Assembly: GCA_025331435.1 (NCBI GenBank)
Contig: JAIWNI010000029.1
Location: 248,001-312,000 of the forward strand
Length of the DNA stretch: 64,000 nucleotides
Direction of reading: 5' to 3'
DNA from: Choanephora cucurbitarum
Lineage: Eukaryota > Mucoromycota > Mucoromycetes > Mucorales > Choanephoraceae
Shown: positions 21,367-35,643 of the stretch, in pieces
Layout of the letters: each line of letters starts with the position of its first letter
Position numbering within the stretch: the first letter of the stretch is position 1
The notes under the pieces: model-generated
Seen by the model: only the letters and a program-made list of their open reading frames with translations
Databases searched by the model: none
Told to the model about the DNA's origin: nothing
Translations under genes and position numbers: made by a program

Positions 21367-22875
21367 ATGGTCTTGTTAGAAGAGGCTATTGTGATCTATC
21401 TACTTGGCGGATTGACTTTCTTGCCAACCATTGGCCTTATGTTTTATGTTTTTTTTATGTCAAAGTCAATAAAGGTGTATCCAAATGAAATCAAAGAGAC
21501 CAAATCCAATCTAAACTCACAAACTCAACAAGAGAAATCAGGCTGGGTGCGCTTAACACAACGGTACAAATCCAAAGTTGCTAGTGAATCTAATGTAGCG
21601 GTGCTCATGTCCGGTATACAATCTTATGTTCAAGGCTCTAAACGGCAGAAAGAGCTTGTCTATGCCGAACTGAAATGTGGTGCTCTTTTTGTTTATGAAT
21701 CAGATAACTTACTTCAAGAAGAATGCAAGATCATTATACCTGTACACAACTATGATGTATCGCTTTTCTCGATCGAAGGGATTTTAGAGCATGAAATTTT
21801 TGGCAAATCAGTAGCTATCAAACTCAAGCCTAAAACGGAAATCATAACAACAGATGTTCGGTTAGATCAACGCGATGATGCTCCTTATTTCACAACAAAC
21901 AACGAACTGTACATTACATGTGCTCGGCCGATTGATAAAGAGGATTGGTATTTTGGGCTACTAGCAGCATCAAATATGATGGAATCACCTGATGCAGTAC
22001 ACGTTGAAACAATGGATACAACTCAATTCGACCCTGCCTCCATGCAAACTTTAATCAACACAGTACAAAAAGACGCAGAATACCGTGAAGTGCAATGGCT
22101 AAACGCTATCACAGGAAGATTGTTGTTGGGACTCTACAAGACAGACGATATGCGGAAATACTTTCAAGACAAAATCACAAAAAAAGTTCAGAAAGTGAAG
22201 CGACCTAGTTTTCTTGGCGAAATTACAGTCCAGTCTGTAGATATTGGAGAATCAATCCCTTATATAACGCAGCCTAAACTACTTTCTCTTACACCTGAGG
22301 GTGATCTCTTGGCTGAAGCTACAATTACTTATGCAGGTGGCTTACGAGTAGTAATACAAACTGATTTTAGTTGGACGTACTCTTCTCTTATGAAGCCTAT
22401 TCGCGTACCCCTTGTTCTTTCTGTCATGTTAAAGCGACTGTCAGGTAAATTATTGCTGAAGATTAAGCCCCCACCTACAAATCGCTGTTGGATTGGATTT
22501 TGCGAAATGCCTACTATGGATTGGGAAATCACACCTATTGTGTCCGACAAACAGATTCGGTTATCTGTTGTATTGAATGCTATTCAGTCCAAAATTCGAG
22601 AATTTATTATGGAAAACATTGTGATGCCCAATATGGAAGATTTACCTTTTGGTCCATCACAAGGTCGAGGCGGAATTTTTGGCGAAAAAACACCGAAGCC
22701 CAGTCCTTCAGAGGCGTCCCACGAACTGGTGTCTAATGGCATTGAGTTAGATTTATTAGGCAATAAGCTTCCAACTAAAATTGACGCAGTAGCTCAACCA
22801 ACGACGCTCGTGAAGGAAGTAGAATCCATCGGAGTCTTAGACGATTCAGTTCCAGTCTCATCGTGTCGTGCTTGA
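21367..22875 (+). CDS. NVJ2: Nvj2/TEX2-like SMP-domain lipid transfer protein
   Basis: Single-exon gene, 502 residues. An N-terminal membrane segment (AIVIYLLGGLTFLPTIGLMF, residues about 7-30) anchors it in the ER. A PH-like region follows (about 80-210, including KQKELVYAELKCGALFVYES-type strands and the closing W of EDWYFGLLAAS). The SMP lipid-binding domain spans about 240-435: EVQWLNAITGRLLLGLYKTD, FLGEITVQSVDIGESIPYI, GDLLAEATITYAGGLRVVIQ, LSGKLLLKIKPPPTNRCWIG, and the closing helix that ends in the ENIVMPNMEDLPF region. Nvj2 and TEX2 move ceramide or other lipids at ER contact sites. The protein is shorter than yeast Nvj2. The C-terminal 65 residues are disordered. Family call is confident; the contact site served is inferred. 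Confidence 0.9.
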   Translation: MVLLEEAIVIYLLGGLTFLPTIGLMFYVFFMSKSIKVYPNEIKETKSNLNSQTQQEKSGWVRLTQRYKSKVASESNVAVLMSGIQSYVQGSKRQKELVYAELKCGALFVYESDNLLQEECKIIIPVHNYDVSLFSIEGILEHEIFGKSVAIKLKPKTEIITTDVRLDQRDDAPYFTTNNELYITCARPIDKEDWYFGLLAASNMMESPDAVHVETMDTTQFDPASMQTLINTVQKDAEYREVQWLNAITGRLLLGLYKTDDMRKYFQDKITKKVQKVKRPSFLGEITVQSVDIGESIPYITQPKLLSLTPEGDLLAEATITYAGGLRVVIQTDFSWTYSSLMKPIRVPLVLSVMLKRLSGKLLLKIKPPPTNRCWIGFCEMPTMDWEITPIVSDKQIRLSVVLNAIQSKIREFIMENIVMPNMEDLPFGPSQGRGGIFGEKTPKPSPSEASHELVSNGIELDLLGNKLPTKIDAVAQPTTLVKEVESIGVLDDSVPVSSCRA

Positions 22876-23295
22876 TGCATGAGACTACCTTTGAATTGTC
22901 TATACTTCGACTGGTTCTGATTTATATGACAGTACTTTTATCAAAAAGCAAAGCCAACTAAGGGTGTATTGAAACAATGCGCACTCAAAATTAATCTAAA
23001 CATACCAATTCCAGGTTGTTGATTAAAGTATTCAATGTAGGTAATAAAGTAAAGAAAAATAGCAGAAATTGTAAAGCAGTGGTTTTAAGTGAATTACAAG
23101 CTCGAAAAGTGAAGTTGTGAAACTTATAGTGCTTCACATCAATTCCAATGCAAAATCTCTTTGAGCTTTTCTTCTCCAACTCTTAATAAAAAGGATTATA
23201 CAGAGTACTCGTTACTTGTTTGCGGTTATTCTTTGTGAAACCAATATCACACATCGCATGACCACTCAAATCCGACAAGTTTATCACCTCTGACA
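22876..23295. other. Intergenic, nothing recognised
   Basis: No gene or repeat is visible between the SMP-protein stop and the decayed chain that follows. Confidence 0.5.
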
Positions 23296-24030
23296 ATGAA
23301 AAATCTCTATGAAGATGATGCTATACCTAGAGAAATCAGAAGATCATCTGATTCGTCCGCAATGACCATATCTTCCAGATATCCACCAATAGTTGCGGAA
23401 ACAGTCTTTCGAAAGCGAAGACAATCGCTTGAGATTGCTGATTTAAAGAAAATACCATTCCTACCTGCAGGCTCTAGGAGGACGTTTGTTGGACACAAAA
23501 CCAAACTTGTCACTTGCGACAAAGATTGACACTTTAGACTCTAGCTCAACTATAATGACGTCTTTCATGAAATCCAAAACAAGTAGCACTGACTTACTTT
23601 CAAAACTTAGTCAGGCGGATAAGTCATCCAAAAAGCTCATCAACAACAAGAAGAATACACTGTACAGTTATGGCAGGTAATTTGTTTAACAAAAAGAGGA
23701 AAGAAACCAGGAGCTGTTGAAGTAGCTCAATAAGCTGTTTATTAATAACGAGCAACAGAAAGCCGGAGCGACATTACCACAGAGACATTTAGAAAGTCAT
23801 GTTACAAATGAAGGATTATTGTGTTCTTCGTCATCTGATGATAGCCCAATATTATGAGAAAGTCTTTCATCTTCCAATTCCTTAGGTAGAGAACTGACAA
23901 ATCAAAATGTAGTTTTTGGATCTGCTAAATTGACACAGCAAGATATTATGAGTTGAGAAGACGATGAACCATTACTATCCCAATATCGAAATAAAACCAA
24001 GGGGTATTATGCTGAGGCGCAAGATAGGAG
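23272..24030 (+). pseudogene. Decayed Ser-rich coding remnant
   Basis: Plus-strand open pieces in two frames: 23296-23529 (MKNLYEDDAIPREIRRSSDS, SLEIADLKKIPFLPAGSRRT), then from 23486 (LDTKPNLSLATKIDTLDSSS, LLSKLSQADKSSKKLINNK). After a stop at 23680 the same frame continues with NKLFINNEQQKAGATLPQRH and DDEPLLSQYRNKTKGYYAEA to about 24020 with three more stops. The composition is that of a low-complexity regulatory protein. Family unknown. Confidence 0.33.
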
Positions 24031-25732
24031 TTCCTTATAAAAAGAAAAGAAAATCGCCTTGTAGTTTTGACAAAACGACAAAACTGCATGTAGAAAATGA
24101 CTAAAGATGATAGTAATAAAAAAAGACTTGAGGACAGCTATATATTGAGGCTTAGTGCTACTTCTTTTGAACAAAATTATGATTGTATTTTCACAGATAT
24201 GTTTAGAGAAGAAATTTCTTTATGTTATTGCGAGGCTCATTATTGTGGCATAGAATGGTATATCCGATTGGAGCTTTCCCATGCTGATAATAAAAGTAGA
24301 AGCAGTCCGGGAATTTGTTCTGCTTTCTTGAACTTGCTCTTTGTCTAATGCTTCTGAATGTGTTATAGGTAATAACAAACTTTGTATTTAAAATGCCATC
24401 ACAATCATTTTTAGACAAGTTCTTTCTTCTAACTTGAAATTTCTTATGGCATTGTCTTCTTTGTCTTTCCTGTCAAACTACAAGGTAACTCTTAACAATG
24501 TACCACAAGTAACTGCTGGCAGCTATTTTTCTTATCTTGTATCAATATTTCAATCAGGTGTAGTATTGTTTCAGAAAGGAGAAATTTTTCGTATTTTGAT
24601 GGACGTACTTTACTGTCATCCAACCATTTCTCTTTTAAACTTAGAATACGAAACTTTATGCATTATTGAAACCCCCTATCAATTTGCTATTGGTATACAA
24701 TCGTCGTAGATGTGTAGTACCTCCTTTGCTTGATCAGTATCAAGTCTCGATTGAATTGCAACAATAGGACTGTTATAACTACAGATAAACTGAAACGTCT
24801 AATCATGATCAACCGAAAAAAAAATGTTTCTCTATACTAAAATGTACTGAATGAAGTTGTTTGTTGTTATCTTGATAGAGAAGGAAATCAATAGTTGCTT
24901 ACATATGAAATGACTTATAAGTTGTGTCAAGTTTGATATCTATGATTCTGATTTCATGGACAACTCAACAGTAGCTCTATTTTTAATAATTAAAAATACA
25001 ATGCTTTTGGCACATTCAACTTACCTCTTCAGCATGCTTATTGATCTTCTCTTTATCCTAGGTAATACAGCTGAATGTAAGGCAGTTTTTGCAGTTGACA
25101 AGTTGAAGCAGTAGATTTTTAAATCGAACAATTTCACCCTACTGCTGATATTTTACTTCCTGTATCTCCTTTTTGCTTATTATATCCTTCAAAATCATCT
25201 TATGTCCAACTTTGCCCTATAGTGTGTTAGTAACCAATAAGCATTCCTCTGTATTTAGCTTTAGGTTTAACGTTCTTTGCAACAAAAGAAAAGATAACTT
25301 TAGTCTCCCCACGGAAAGATTACTTTGGATAGAACTATTGAATCAGTAGAGAAATTGGCGACTATTGACGAACAAGTAATATCGCGGCCTTTGACTGGTT
25401 TCATGCTATGTACGTCCCTGAAATAGTTCTCCAAAATGCATAATGTACTTTATTTCTCACTGTTGATCAATGATACTACTCCCTTTACCCGGTGTAGGAC
25501 AAAGTCTGAAAAAGTAGATTTGTGTAGTATTTATCAATAAGCTACTGTTTTAAATGGGTTTGGTGCTTTATGTTTGACAAGAAACAGATAAGCTGGCATC
25601 CAATGAGTCTATATCTCTTAAAAGAAACTAAATTCTGCAAGATCAGGTGAAACAAAAAAGAAAGTTTATTGAGAAACACAAAGCCTTTATGGGATCTGCA
25701 GAAAAACATAAGAGTTATTTTTTTTGAGAGCT
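24031..25732. other. Gene-poor stretch
   Basis: AT-rich DNA. Open frames at 24097-24348 and 24434-24709 have no recognisable motif and could be further decay products. Nothing else is supported. Confidence 0.45.
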
Positions 25733-27187
25733 TCATAACAAGTTTTCTAGCATTTTAATAGCGCCTAAATGACCTAAAGCAGCAGCACGTCTATACCAAA
25801 AGCTAACATCTTCTTGAAGCATATCGCTTGCACCTATTCCTTTTTCTGTATACATACCAACCAGAAAGAAAGCTTTAGCAAGAGTCCAACGATCAGCGTT
25901 TTGACAAGATGCTGCTTTCCTCGCCCATAAATAAGCCTCTTGGTCAGATTGATCAAGTATGTCAGTAGATCCTGTAAGAAACCAGCTTGACAGGGCTAGT
26001 GCTGCATCTGAACTCCCTTGTTCTGCTGCACAAGTGTACCAATAAATAGATAGAGCATCATCTGCTTCTACCAGCTCATTGCCTGTTTCATACATCTCTC
26101 CTAACCTGACTTGGCTTGGTACATGGTTTAGTTTTGCAGATTCATGTAGCATCTCCATAGCATACGATATATCTGGTACTAAATGAGTATTGGAGAATTC
26201 TTTAGAAAAATGAATGGTGGACAATGCATACAATGCATCAGGACATTTTGCAGAAGCAGCTCGCTGTAGCCAGTTTAGACCTTCTCTGATTTGTATAGGA
26301 TGATTACAGAAACCACGTAAACAGATGATTCCTAGTTTGTACATACTTACAGCATGCGATAGACTAGCCGCCTTACGATAATAGATAACAGCACGCTGAT
26401 GATCTTTTCTTGTACCAATCCCGGTCTCATAACACACGCCTGCTCTATAAATCGATTCAATGTGATTTTGCTTTGCAGCTTGTATATACAATGAAAAGGC
26501 TCTTTCTCGATTCAATGTCAAGCCAAGACCACCCACACCATAGCAATTTGCCAATAAGAATTGAGCATCACCATCAGTACCTTGTCCTATACCTCCTCCT
26601 AAGGCCAAGCGTTTAAGGATCTTTTGTGCCTCAAGCACAAGCACTTCATCTAAAATCAGATCATCCTTCTTCTTTCTACGCAATTCTTGTTCTTTATAAC
26701 GCGTGTTCACTCGGGGTGTGCCTGGAATGGGTGAGGCTGTAACAAATGAAGGTGTCTCGCTTCGACAGGCTATCTCCATCAGCATTCGACAGAGATCAAG
26801 CTGCTTGTGGCGATTCTGACTAGCTCGGGCTTTTCTTATTAGCTCATATACTTCTTCAACCGTCGTTGGCTCTGGCCATGGCTCATTATTATTATCATCA
26901 TCACCTCTAATCGATTGAGCTGACAATGTATCTTTGATTGAAAAATCAAGACCAAAAAGTGTCTGTCTATGGCTGGCAAAACTATTTCTGCTTTCTGCTA
27001 TTGACTCATGCTTAAATCGATTGGAAGAAATGCACTGAGACAGGCTTTGGTTCAGATGTCCTACATTCTGACGATAAATGCCTGAGAATTCATCAAAATA
27101 CCATTGCTGGCTTGGACTTTTATTGCGCTCTCTATATTCTATATTCACAATATCTTGATCAAGCAAGACGGGATTTTCTGATGCCAT
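25733..27187 (-). CDS. Sel1-repeat protein, Chs4/Skt5-like
   Basis: Intron-free gene of 484 residues. Residues about 1-115 are a disordered N-terminal region. From about 200 onward there are at least six Sel1-like repeats (about 36 residues each), for example AVIYYRKAASLSHAVSMYKL, GLNWLQRAASAKCPDALYAL, SIYWYTCAAEQGSSDAALAL and VSFWYRRAAALGHLGAIKML. Together with VLEAQKILKRLALGGG before the repeats and the fungal context this resembles the Skt5/Chs4 group, which activates and places chitin synthase III at growth sites. No C-terminal CaaX box is present (it ends ENLL), unlike yeast Skt5, so another Sel1 scaffold role is possible. The gene is divergent from the carrier gene with about 525 bp between start codons. 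Confidence 0.8.
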   Translation of the reverse strand: MASENPVLLDQDIVNIEYRERNKSPSQQWYFDEFSGIYRQNVGHLNQSLSQCISSNRFKHESIAESRNSFASHRQTLFGLDFSIKDTLSAQSIRGDDDNNNEPWPEPTTVEEVYELIRKARASQNRHKQLDLCRMLMEIACRSETPSFVTASPIPGTPRVNTRYKEQELRRKKKDDLILDEVLVLEAQKILKRLALGGGIGQGTDGDAQFLLANCYGVGGLGLTLNRERAFSLYIQAAKQNHIESIYRAGVCYETGIGTRKDHQRAVIYYRKAASLSHAVSMYKLGIICLRGFCNHPIQIREGLNWLQRAASAKCPDALYALSTIHFSKEFSNTHLVPDISYAMEMLHESAKLNHVPSQVRLGEMYETGNELVEADDALSIYWYTCAAEQGSSDAALALSSWFLTGSTDILDQSDQEAYLWARKAASCQNADRWTLAKAFFLVGMYTEKGIGASDMLQEDVSFWYRRAAALGHLGAIKMLENLL

Positions 27188-27712
27188 TTTTTTTTCAAAG
27201 TGATCACAAAAAGGACAAAAGGAAAATATTCATTTAAAAAAAATAAAAAAGAAACGCACCGACAATTGACTTTGCTGTACTACTTAAATTTATCATTCTT
27301 TGATTGGTCTATTTTAAAATGATAGAATGGCTTTCCATCGTGGGAAGTAAAGCTTGATTATGTATATGAGACGGAAATGACCGGAGATCAATGTCGAGTA
27401 ATTATTTATACGGGCTGTGCGAATACCACTCGGTCAGCACATTTATCCAAAGTCTTCAACCAGTTACACAATGAAGAGAAAGAACACTTGCATGTGATAT
27501 ATTCCGGTGAGTCCCTACACTACCCCGCATTTGCTTTTATGTAAGATACCCTTTGATTGGCCTCAAAGGTGTGTGTGAATGACGCACATGAAAATTAATT
27601 CTAATTATGATGATATAAATACAGTTCTCCGCATATTTTCGATCAACAGTTCTTCTTGTTCTTTTTCCTTCCTTCTCCCTTTTGTTATACTAGAACTTTT
27701 CTATCAATCCAC
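27188..27712. promoter_or_regulatory. Divergent promoter region, with a small ORF
   Basis: Shared upstream region of the Sel1-repeat gene (minus) and the succinate/fumarate carrier gene (plus). ATATAAATAC near 27612 is a likely TATA box for the carrier, followed by a CT-rich leader. A plus-strand ORF from 27377 starts MTGDQCRVIIYTGCANTTRS and stays open for about 55 codons; it could also splice at the GTGAGT near 27508. It resembles no family I can name with confidence and may be a relic or an upstream ORF. Confidence 0.4.
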
Positions 27713-28979
27713 ATGAGTAAAAACGGTGACGGCAAGCAGAAAACACCTCTCCTTACACATCTTGTTGCTGGTGGTGCAGCTGGTTTTATGGAAGCATGTA
27801 CTTGTCACCCTCTTGATACAATCAAAGTCAGAATGCAATTATCAAAGAACGGTGTTAGAGGAACAAGTGTAAGTCTTGAGCTCGTTTTTCTTTCAGGCAA
27901 CTAAAGAATAGCATATTATAGGGCAAGCCTCTTGGTTTCATCGGTGTAGGTGCAAAGATCATTCGAAATGAATCATTTTGGGCTTTGTATAAAGGTTTGG
28001 GTGCTGTTGTTTCTGGCATTGTACCCAAAATGGCCATTCGTTTCAGTTCTTTTGAACTGTACAAGTCATGGATGGCTGACGAAAGTGGAAACGTGAGCAC
28101 AACTGCTGTATTCTTAGGTAGATTTTAGAAAAGACTATAATTCGAACTATTGTTTCTTAACCAAAGATGAATAGCTGGTCTTGCTGCTGGTACAACTGAA
28201 GCAGTTATGGTAGTATCTCCTATGGATCTCATTAAGATTCGTCTTCAGGTAATATACCAGGAACAACAAACAATAAAAGGGAGATTTTGTTTTAATATAT
28301 GCATCTGTTTTTCAGGCCCAGCGTCACTCCATGGCCGATCCTATGGATATTCCAAAGTATCGTAATGCTCCTCATGCTGCTTATACTATCGTTCGTGAAG
28401 AAGGAGTTCGTGCTTTATATAAGGGTGTCACATTGACTGCTTTAAGACAAGGTTGGTTTCTTTTTTAAATCAAGAGAGAATCATGACTTATGTTCGATAT
28501 TTGTATAGCCACCAACCAAGCTGCCAATTTCACTGCTTACCAAGAATTCAAGCGATATGCCATGCGATACCAAAACTTAGAAGAGCTTCCTTCTTATCAA
28601 CATTTGATTCTTGGTGGTGTCTCTGGTGCAATGGGTAAGCATACACTGCAGCTGCCTTTTGCATATTTATTTACTTATCTTCTCTTTGTCTGTAGGTCCT
28701 CTTTCAAATGCCCCTATTGATACAATTAAGACCCGTATTCAAAAGTCTTCTGCTACTGGCTCTGGTTGGGAACGTTTTAAGGTTGTAACAACCGAGATTA
28801 TGAGCAAGGAAGGCCCAAGAGCTTTCTATAAGGGCTTGACACCTAGATTGTTGAGAGTAGCTCCTGGTCAGGCTGTCACCTTCATGGTATATGAAAAAGT
28901 GAAGTCATGGCTTGATATCTTTCAAGAAAAGGTGAAAGACAAGGAGGTCACAGCCATTGTTTCTACTGCAAAGAAATAA
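27713..28979 (+). CDS. SFC1: Mitochondrial succinate/fumarate carrier (Sfc1/Acr1-like)
   Basis: Inner-membrane carrier that exchanges cytosolic succinate for matrix fumarate, linking the glyoxylate cycle to gluconeogenesis. Six exons: 27713-27868, 27922-28117, 28175-28248, 28316-28451, 28509-28634, 28696-28979, giving 323 residues (about 320 is usual). Three mitochondrial-carrier repeats show the signature Px[DE]xx[KR]x[RK]: HPLDTIKVRMQ, SPMDLIKIRLQ and APIDTIKTRIQ. The first repeat's HLVAGGAAGFMEACTCHPLD and the ending TPRLLRVAPGQAVTFMVYE are like yeast Sfc1. The start is the ATG at 27713 (MSKNGDGKQ); an upstream in-frame ATG at 27656 lies in the CT-rich leader and adds a non-conserved stretch. 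Confidence 0.93.
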
Positions 28980-29612
28980 TGCTAATTGTACCGATACACT
29001 TTAATTTATTGCTTAACTAGCTTATCATGCTAGTTGATGATCCAATTAAATTTCTTACTTAGACAGTCCTATTTGGTCCAATGCATTTCCTTTTTTTTTT
29101 ACAATGTAATAAATATCTCATACTTCAAACAAATAAGACCATAGACACACCATAGTGCCTATTGAACAAATGCCAAAACAGGATGCATCTAAGGAGCTCT
29201 CTTTATTCACCTTCACTCTACTCCTTCTTTTGATTTAAGCTTTTGTGTCTGAAGTACAACCTGATTGATTTTGTTTGAGATAGCCTACAAAGATGGTAAT
29301 CCTCAGCCATTAATTTGTTTGGCCTTGAAAGTAAATAATAATATGAAGCAGAGAGGTAGTGTACTAGTATTGCTTGAATCCGCCTAAAAAAATAATGAAT
29401 GTCAGTGCTGCAAATGCTCACCCTTTGTGACGAGGGCCTTTTGTTTTAGCTCAAGAGAGAGAAGATGGAGAAAGCGTAGCTTTGGAACTATGACAACTTT
29501 TTTTTAGTGGAAATGCCTTAGTCTAAAGAATTCAGACTGAGCAAAAAAAAAGTGATACGCAAATTAATATTTATCGTTTTCTTCTTTTCCTTATCGCTTT
29601 GTGTGTTCTGTA
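28980..29612. other. Intergenic, nothing recognised
   Basis: Contains the carrier gene's 3' region (AATAAAT near 29107) and the upstream region of the PFKFB gene. No gene is supported. Confidence 0.5.
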
Positions 29613-31405
<1,793 letters not shown>

Positions 31406-31945
31406 TTATCGTAACACACACACACATATATATATATGTTTTTTTGTGCGTATTAAATATGTCTACCATGATTATACAGATTGGGTTTACCAAAAATAAA
31501 AAAAATCAAACAAAATAAACGTCAATCAAAAGTGAAAAGCGTGAAAGAGTCATGCTTTTAAATTACATAGCTTAGTAACACAACTCTCTTGTGTCTTTAT
31601 TCTTTAGTATAAAACTTACCAATTTGATGCAAACAACCTAGCCTTCAATCAATGCCTGTTGCTTATTTCTGCCTAATCTACTACAGAGGAAGAAAAAGAA
31701 AGGTAGTCTGTCAGTGCTTACTTTGACTAGAGAAACAAAACGCATCATTGTCTAAATCTAGGCTCAGAAAATCCATCTAAATATAGTCCATCAGCGTTGT
31801 TCGCGGGGTTTTGAATCTTATCTGCTTGCCTTAATTTTTTTTCTCGCTCTGTTTCTTTTTCTTATTTTCATTTTTTTTGAGATACAAATACACCCTTTCC
31901 ATTTCTTCTTCCTCTCTCTTCCCGTTCTCTTCTTTATCTCAAAAA
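31406..31945. other. Intergenic, nothing recognised
   Basis: Begins with a (CA)n(TA)n run at about 31414-31438. The end is a CT-rich leader for the Zn2Cys6 gene. No gene is supported. Confidence 0.5.
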
Positions 31946-34900
31946 ATGTCAACTGCATTTTCTGCAGAGAACAACAGCAATAATGGTTCGTCGCAGCAAC
32001 AGAAGCAACCCGAGCAAGCACGGCCAAAAAGGCCTCGATCCAGTTTAGCTGTAAATATTAACTAAAATATGAGCTTATTTTTTAAAGCAATCAACTCATT
32101 GCCCCCTCTATATATATCAATTTTTTTCTTCCACTTTTTTCTTATGGGTTTTTCGTAGTGTATTCGTTGTCGTAAAAAGAAAGTAAAGTGTGATTTTGTT
32201 CAGCCAACGTGTGGGCGTTGTGCTATTGCAGGTCTACCTTGTAGTTATGCCACTCCACCTCGTAGAGTGGACGGACATGCGTTTGACCAACTGGGAAATC
32301 ACGTCGAAGAATTAAAGGAGCGAATGCAAAAGATGCAATCAGAACTTGCCATGATGAAAAACAACTTACATCCCTTTGCCTCTTCCTCTACCTCCTCTTC
32401 TGTTTCCGCAGCAAACGACGATAATATTATTATGGATGGTTCCGGTCACACCATGCCAAGTAACCTTATGATGGAGGCTAACCCAGCGCATAATATGGCT
32501 CTTGCCACTTCAGGCTCGGAACAGTCAGTCACTTGGAAATTATCACTTTCTCCCTCGGGTCTTCGAATTGACACGAATATTGCCAGTGTAGCCGACCTTT
32601 ACCGCATCTTGTTGAACGGTATTAGTCAACTGAATATCAACAACGAGTCTACCACCAGTTTGTTCAACCCTGACTCTTCTCCTTCCCCCTCACCATCATC
32701 ATCTGCATCTGGCTTTGGAGGTAACCACAATCATGCTAACAACAGCACAATTGGAGTAACAACAACAGGAGGAGGTATTGGTTTGGGACCGCAATCAAAT
32801 CAAAATGCAAACAGCAAGCGTCAGACTGGCAAAGCTAATATGCGAAAGACATTTGGTAACGGAAACTACCTAGACAACACAACCATGATGGATTACAGCA
32901 GTGATAAAGGAGGTCGTTTGTGGGAAGTAGATGAAAACGAGGCCAGAAAGATTTTGCAAGAAAAGAAGTCAACAGATGATGTATTACCAAAGGAGGTGCT
33001 TGACAACTTAATACACACCTGTTATCATACCTGCTTTTTGGCCTATCAGATTGTAGACAAAGATATGTTCATGCAAAAATACATGTCAGATGAAGGATTA
33101 GACCCTTTACTGTCTAACTCTATCAATGCTTGGGTATCAAAGCACGGCTGCATTTATCACCATGCCAACTACAACATAGCAGCACTATCGCCTAGCAATA
33201 CAGTGACCATGGGAGAAGTTTATTTTAAAAACGCACGCCAACTGCTTAAAAAATGTTTTGATATCAGCAGTCCAAACACAATCCATGCTTTACTTAACTT
33301 ATACATGTATCAATTAAGCTCAGAAAGATCTAGTCTAGCGTATCTCTACATTGGCTTGGCTATCCGTATGGCACAAGATCTCAAGTTTCACAAAAAAGAG
33401 CATATGTCTGCTGATCTCAAACAACGTGAGACCAACAAACGCCTTTGGTGGTCTGCTTACTGGCTTGATCTTTGCGCTGCCTTGGAGTCCAATCGACCTA
33501 CTATGGTTGACGACAAAGACTGCGATCTTGATTATCCTGTTCGTTTAGAGCATGAGGACGACGAAACTGGTTATCGTATTCATTTCGCTGTCTATTCCAT
33601 CAAATTGATGCGCATTCGCAAAGATATTACTAAACACTTACCCTCGGAGCAATCTGGTCAATCACTTTTGTCTGCTATATCAAGATTGGAGAATGCATTA
33701 ACCAACTGGCTAAATGAGCTGCCTAACGATCTTCACTTTGACGATCAGTCTGGTGCATTCCAAAAGACAGGATCATTCAGAGATGAAGCTTGTTTAATTC
33801 TCAACATTCAGTATCAAACTACTTGGATAATGTTACACAAATTCTTCTTGCCCAAACAAGATCAGACAGCCACACCTGTGGCTCTATTGTCTCTCAACAT
33901 TTGTACCAAAGCAGCTAATTTGATTACACGCATGTTGAGCATCTATGCTGCCCATTTGAGTTGGTGTCAGTTCTTTTATGCCATGGACGGTATTATTGCA
34001 AGTGTTACTATTCACCAAGTGAATGCATTCTCAAATGAAAAAGAAGTGTCTTGTTTAGCTCAGCGCAATTTGATAATCACTGCCAGTGTGCTAAAGAAGT
34101 CGCCTCTTGTTTACATGTTAAAGGTGTGCGAAATTATTGAGAGTATAGAAGGCTTTTTGAAGAAGAACAACCTATCTTCCGACTTGAATGATTTACCTCC
34201 TGTCAATGAAGATTCCATAAACCAACAGTCCATCTCGTCTGTATTCCATCCTGGTGTCTTTGATTCTCAAAGCATGAGCTCAACACAACCAGCAAAACAT
34301 CAACCACCTCAACAGCCACCTCAACAACCACAATCACAGCAGCCTCCATCAAACTTATCTTATCCAGGATCACTATCACCTTCCGTCCAGTCTCAACATA
34401 CACTCTTGAACTCACCTCAGTCTCAGGCCTCTTCTGTCAATATGCGTGTACCTTCACAACTGACACCTATGTTTCAGCCTTCTTCCTTACAACATACTTC
34501 GCCTGTGATCTCATCACCCAATGTGCCACAAAACAATAACACCAATAATAATAATACTATCACTGCTGCTGCTGGTCAGCAAATGCATAAAACACCTAAC
34601 GCTGCTGCCAATCCAACACCTTTGTACAATGATCCCAACCTGATGGTAGGTTCTTCTGACTTGTTTATGAACGATCCTACTGGATTGATGAACTTCAACA
34701 TGGGTCCTACTGGACCGCAAGCAGGAACTGATCCATCTGTTGTTGTTGGTGGTAGTGGTGGCCCACCAGGTGACATGAATCAAATGCTTCTCAGAGACAT
34801 GGGCTTTGATCTCAATAACCATGACAGCCGTATGTATACGATGTTTGACCCCTCTGGTCGATCTAATGCTGGTAGCACAAATACACAATCCTCTAATACC

Positions 34901-35449
34901 AACAATACCACTTCGTTTCCTAACAACTCATCCCCTTATGCCAATACTTTCAACAACAACTTTGGTAGTCATCCAGGTAATTTCGCTAATCCAACAGTCA
35001 ATTCAACCGGAGCACCACCTACATCAGCATCTTCTTCTGCTAACAATCCCAACACTGCTTCATACCCCAACTTCCTTAGTTCGAACGACCTCTTTGGTTT
35101 AACTTCATCGCCACAACATCATCACTCTCAGCAACCACAACATCACCCTCACCATCAAACTCACCCATCTCAGCTATCTCATCCACAAGCACAAGCACCC
35201 GGACAGCCATCTTACTTGGGCAACCCAGGACCCTCTTTTGACTCCACTGGTTTGTTTGGCACAATGAACATGGATCCTGCTGCTATGAGTGCATTCCTAT
35301 ACAACAATAGTATGTCTAACTTTAATGCATATCCTCAGGCGGCAGGTGCACCAGGTGCAGGTCCTACTACTGGTGATGAAAATGAATTACTCTATGGTCC
35401 AAACAACGGAAGAAAAAGAGTACACCGAGATTGGGAAGATACGGTCTAA
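31946..35449 (+). CDS. Zn2Cys6 transcription factor with fungal_trans domain
   Basis: Large fungal-type regulator of 1,131 residues in two exons, 31946-32050 and 32159-35449. The intron falls exactly before the first cysteine. The zinc cluster (residues 36-63) has perfect spacing CX2CX6CX6CX2CX6C, with basic CRKKKVKC. A linker and a short coiled coil (HVEELKERMQKMQSELAMM) for dimerisation follow. The middle homology (fungal_trans) region spans about 250-560, including LYMYQLSSERSSLAYLYIG, IRMAQDLKFHKK and KRLWWSAYWLDLCAALESN. The last 450 residues are Gln-, Pro-, Asn- and Ser-rich and probably disordered activation sequence. The C terminus has a basic GRKRVHRDW stretch, a possible NLS. The target genes cannot be told from the neighbourhood. 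Confidence 0.92.
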
Positions 35450-35643
35450 AGAAACACTTGCATGTAACCCCTCTTTCTCCCCCCCCCCCCCTTTCTATAT
35501 AATGTACACATTTCGCCTTCCTTCTCTTTTTGTTTTAAGCAACAATAAAAAAAACATGTATGGCTTTTCTAAACATCTTATTAAATTTGGGTGAAAATTC
35601 TTTCATTGTCAAAGATTTTTGGGGGTAAAGTGGAGGATTAGAA

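Noticed and set aside
27377..27546. ORF MTGDQCRVIIYTGCANTTRS resembling an Rdx/SelW-type start
   Set aside because: The CxxC/CxxU redox motif expected in that family is absent, and the ORF ends or splices into a stop within about 55 codons.
34514..34888. 124-codon minus-strand ORF with many Thr/Ser
   Set aside because: Shadow of the low-complexity C-terminal region of the Zn2Cys6 gene on the other strand.
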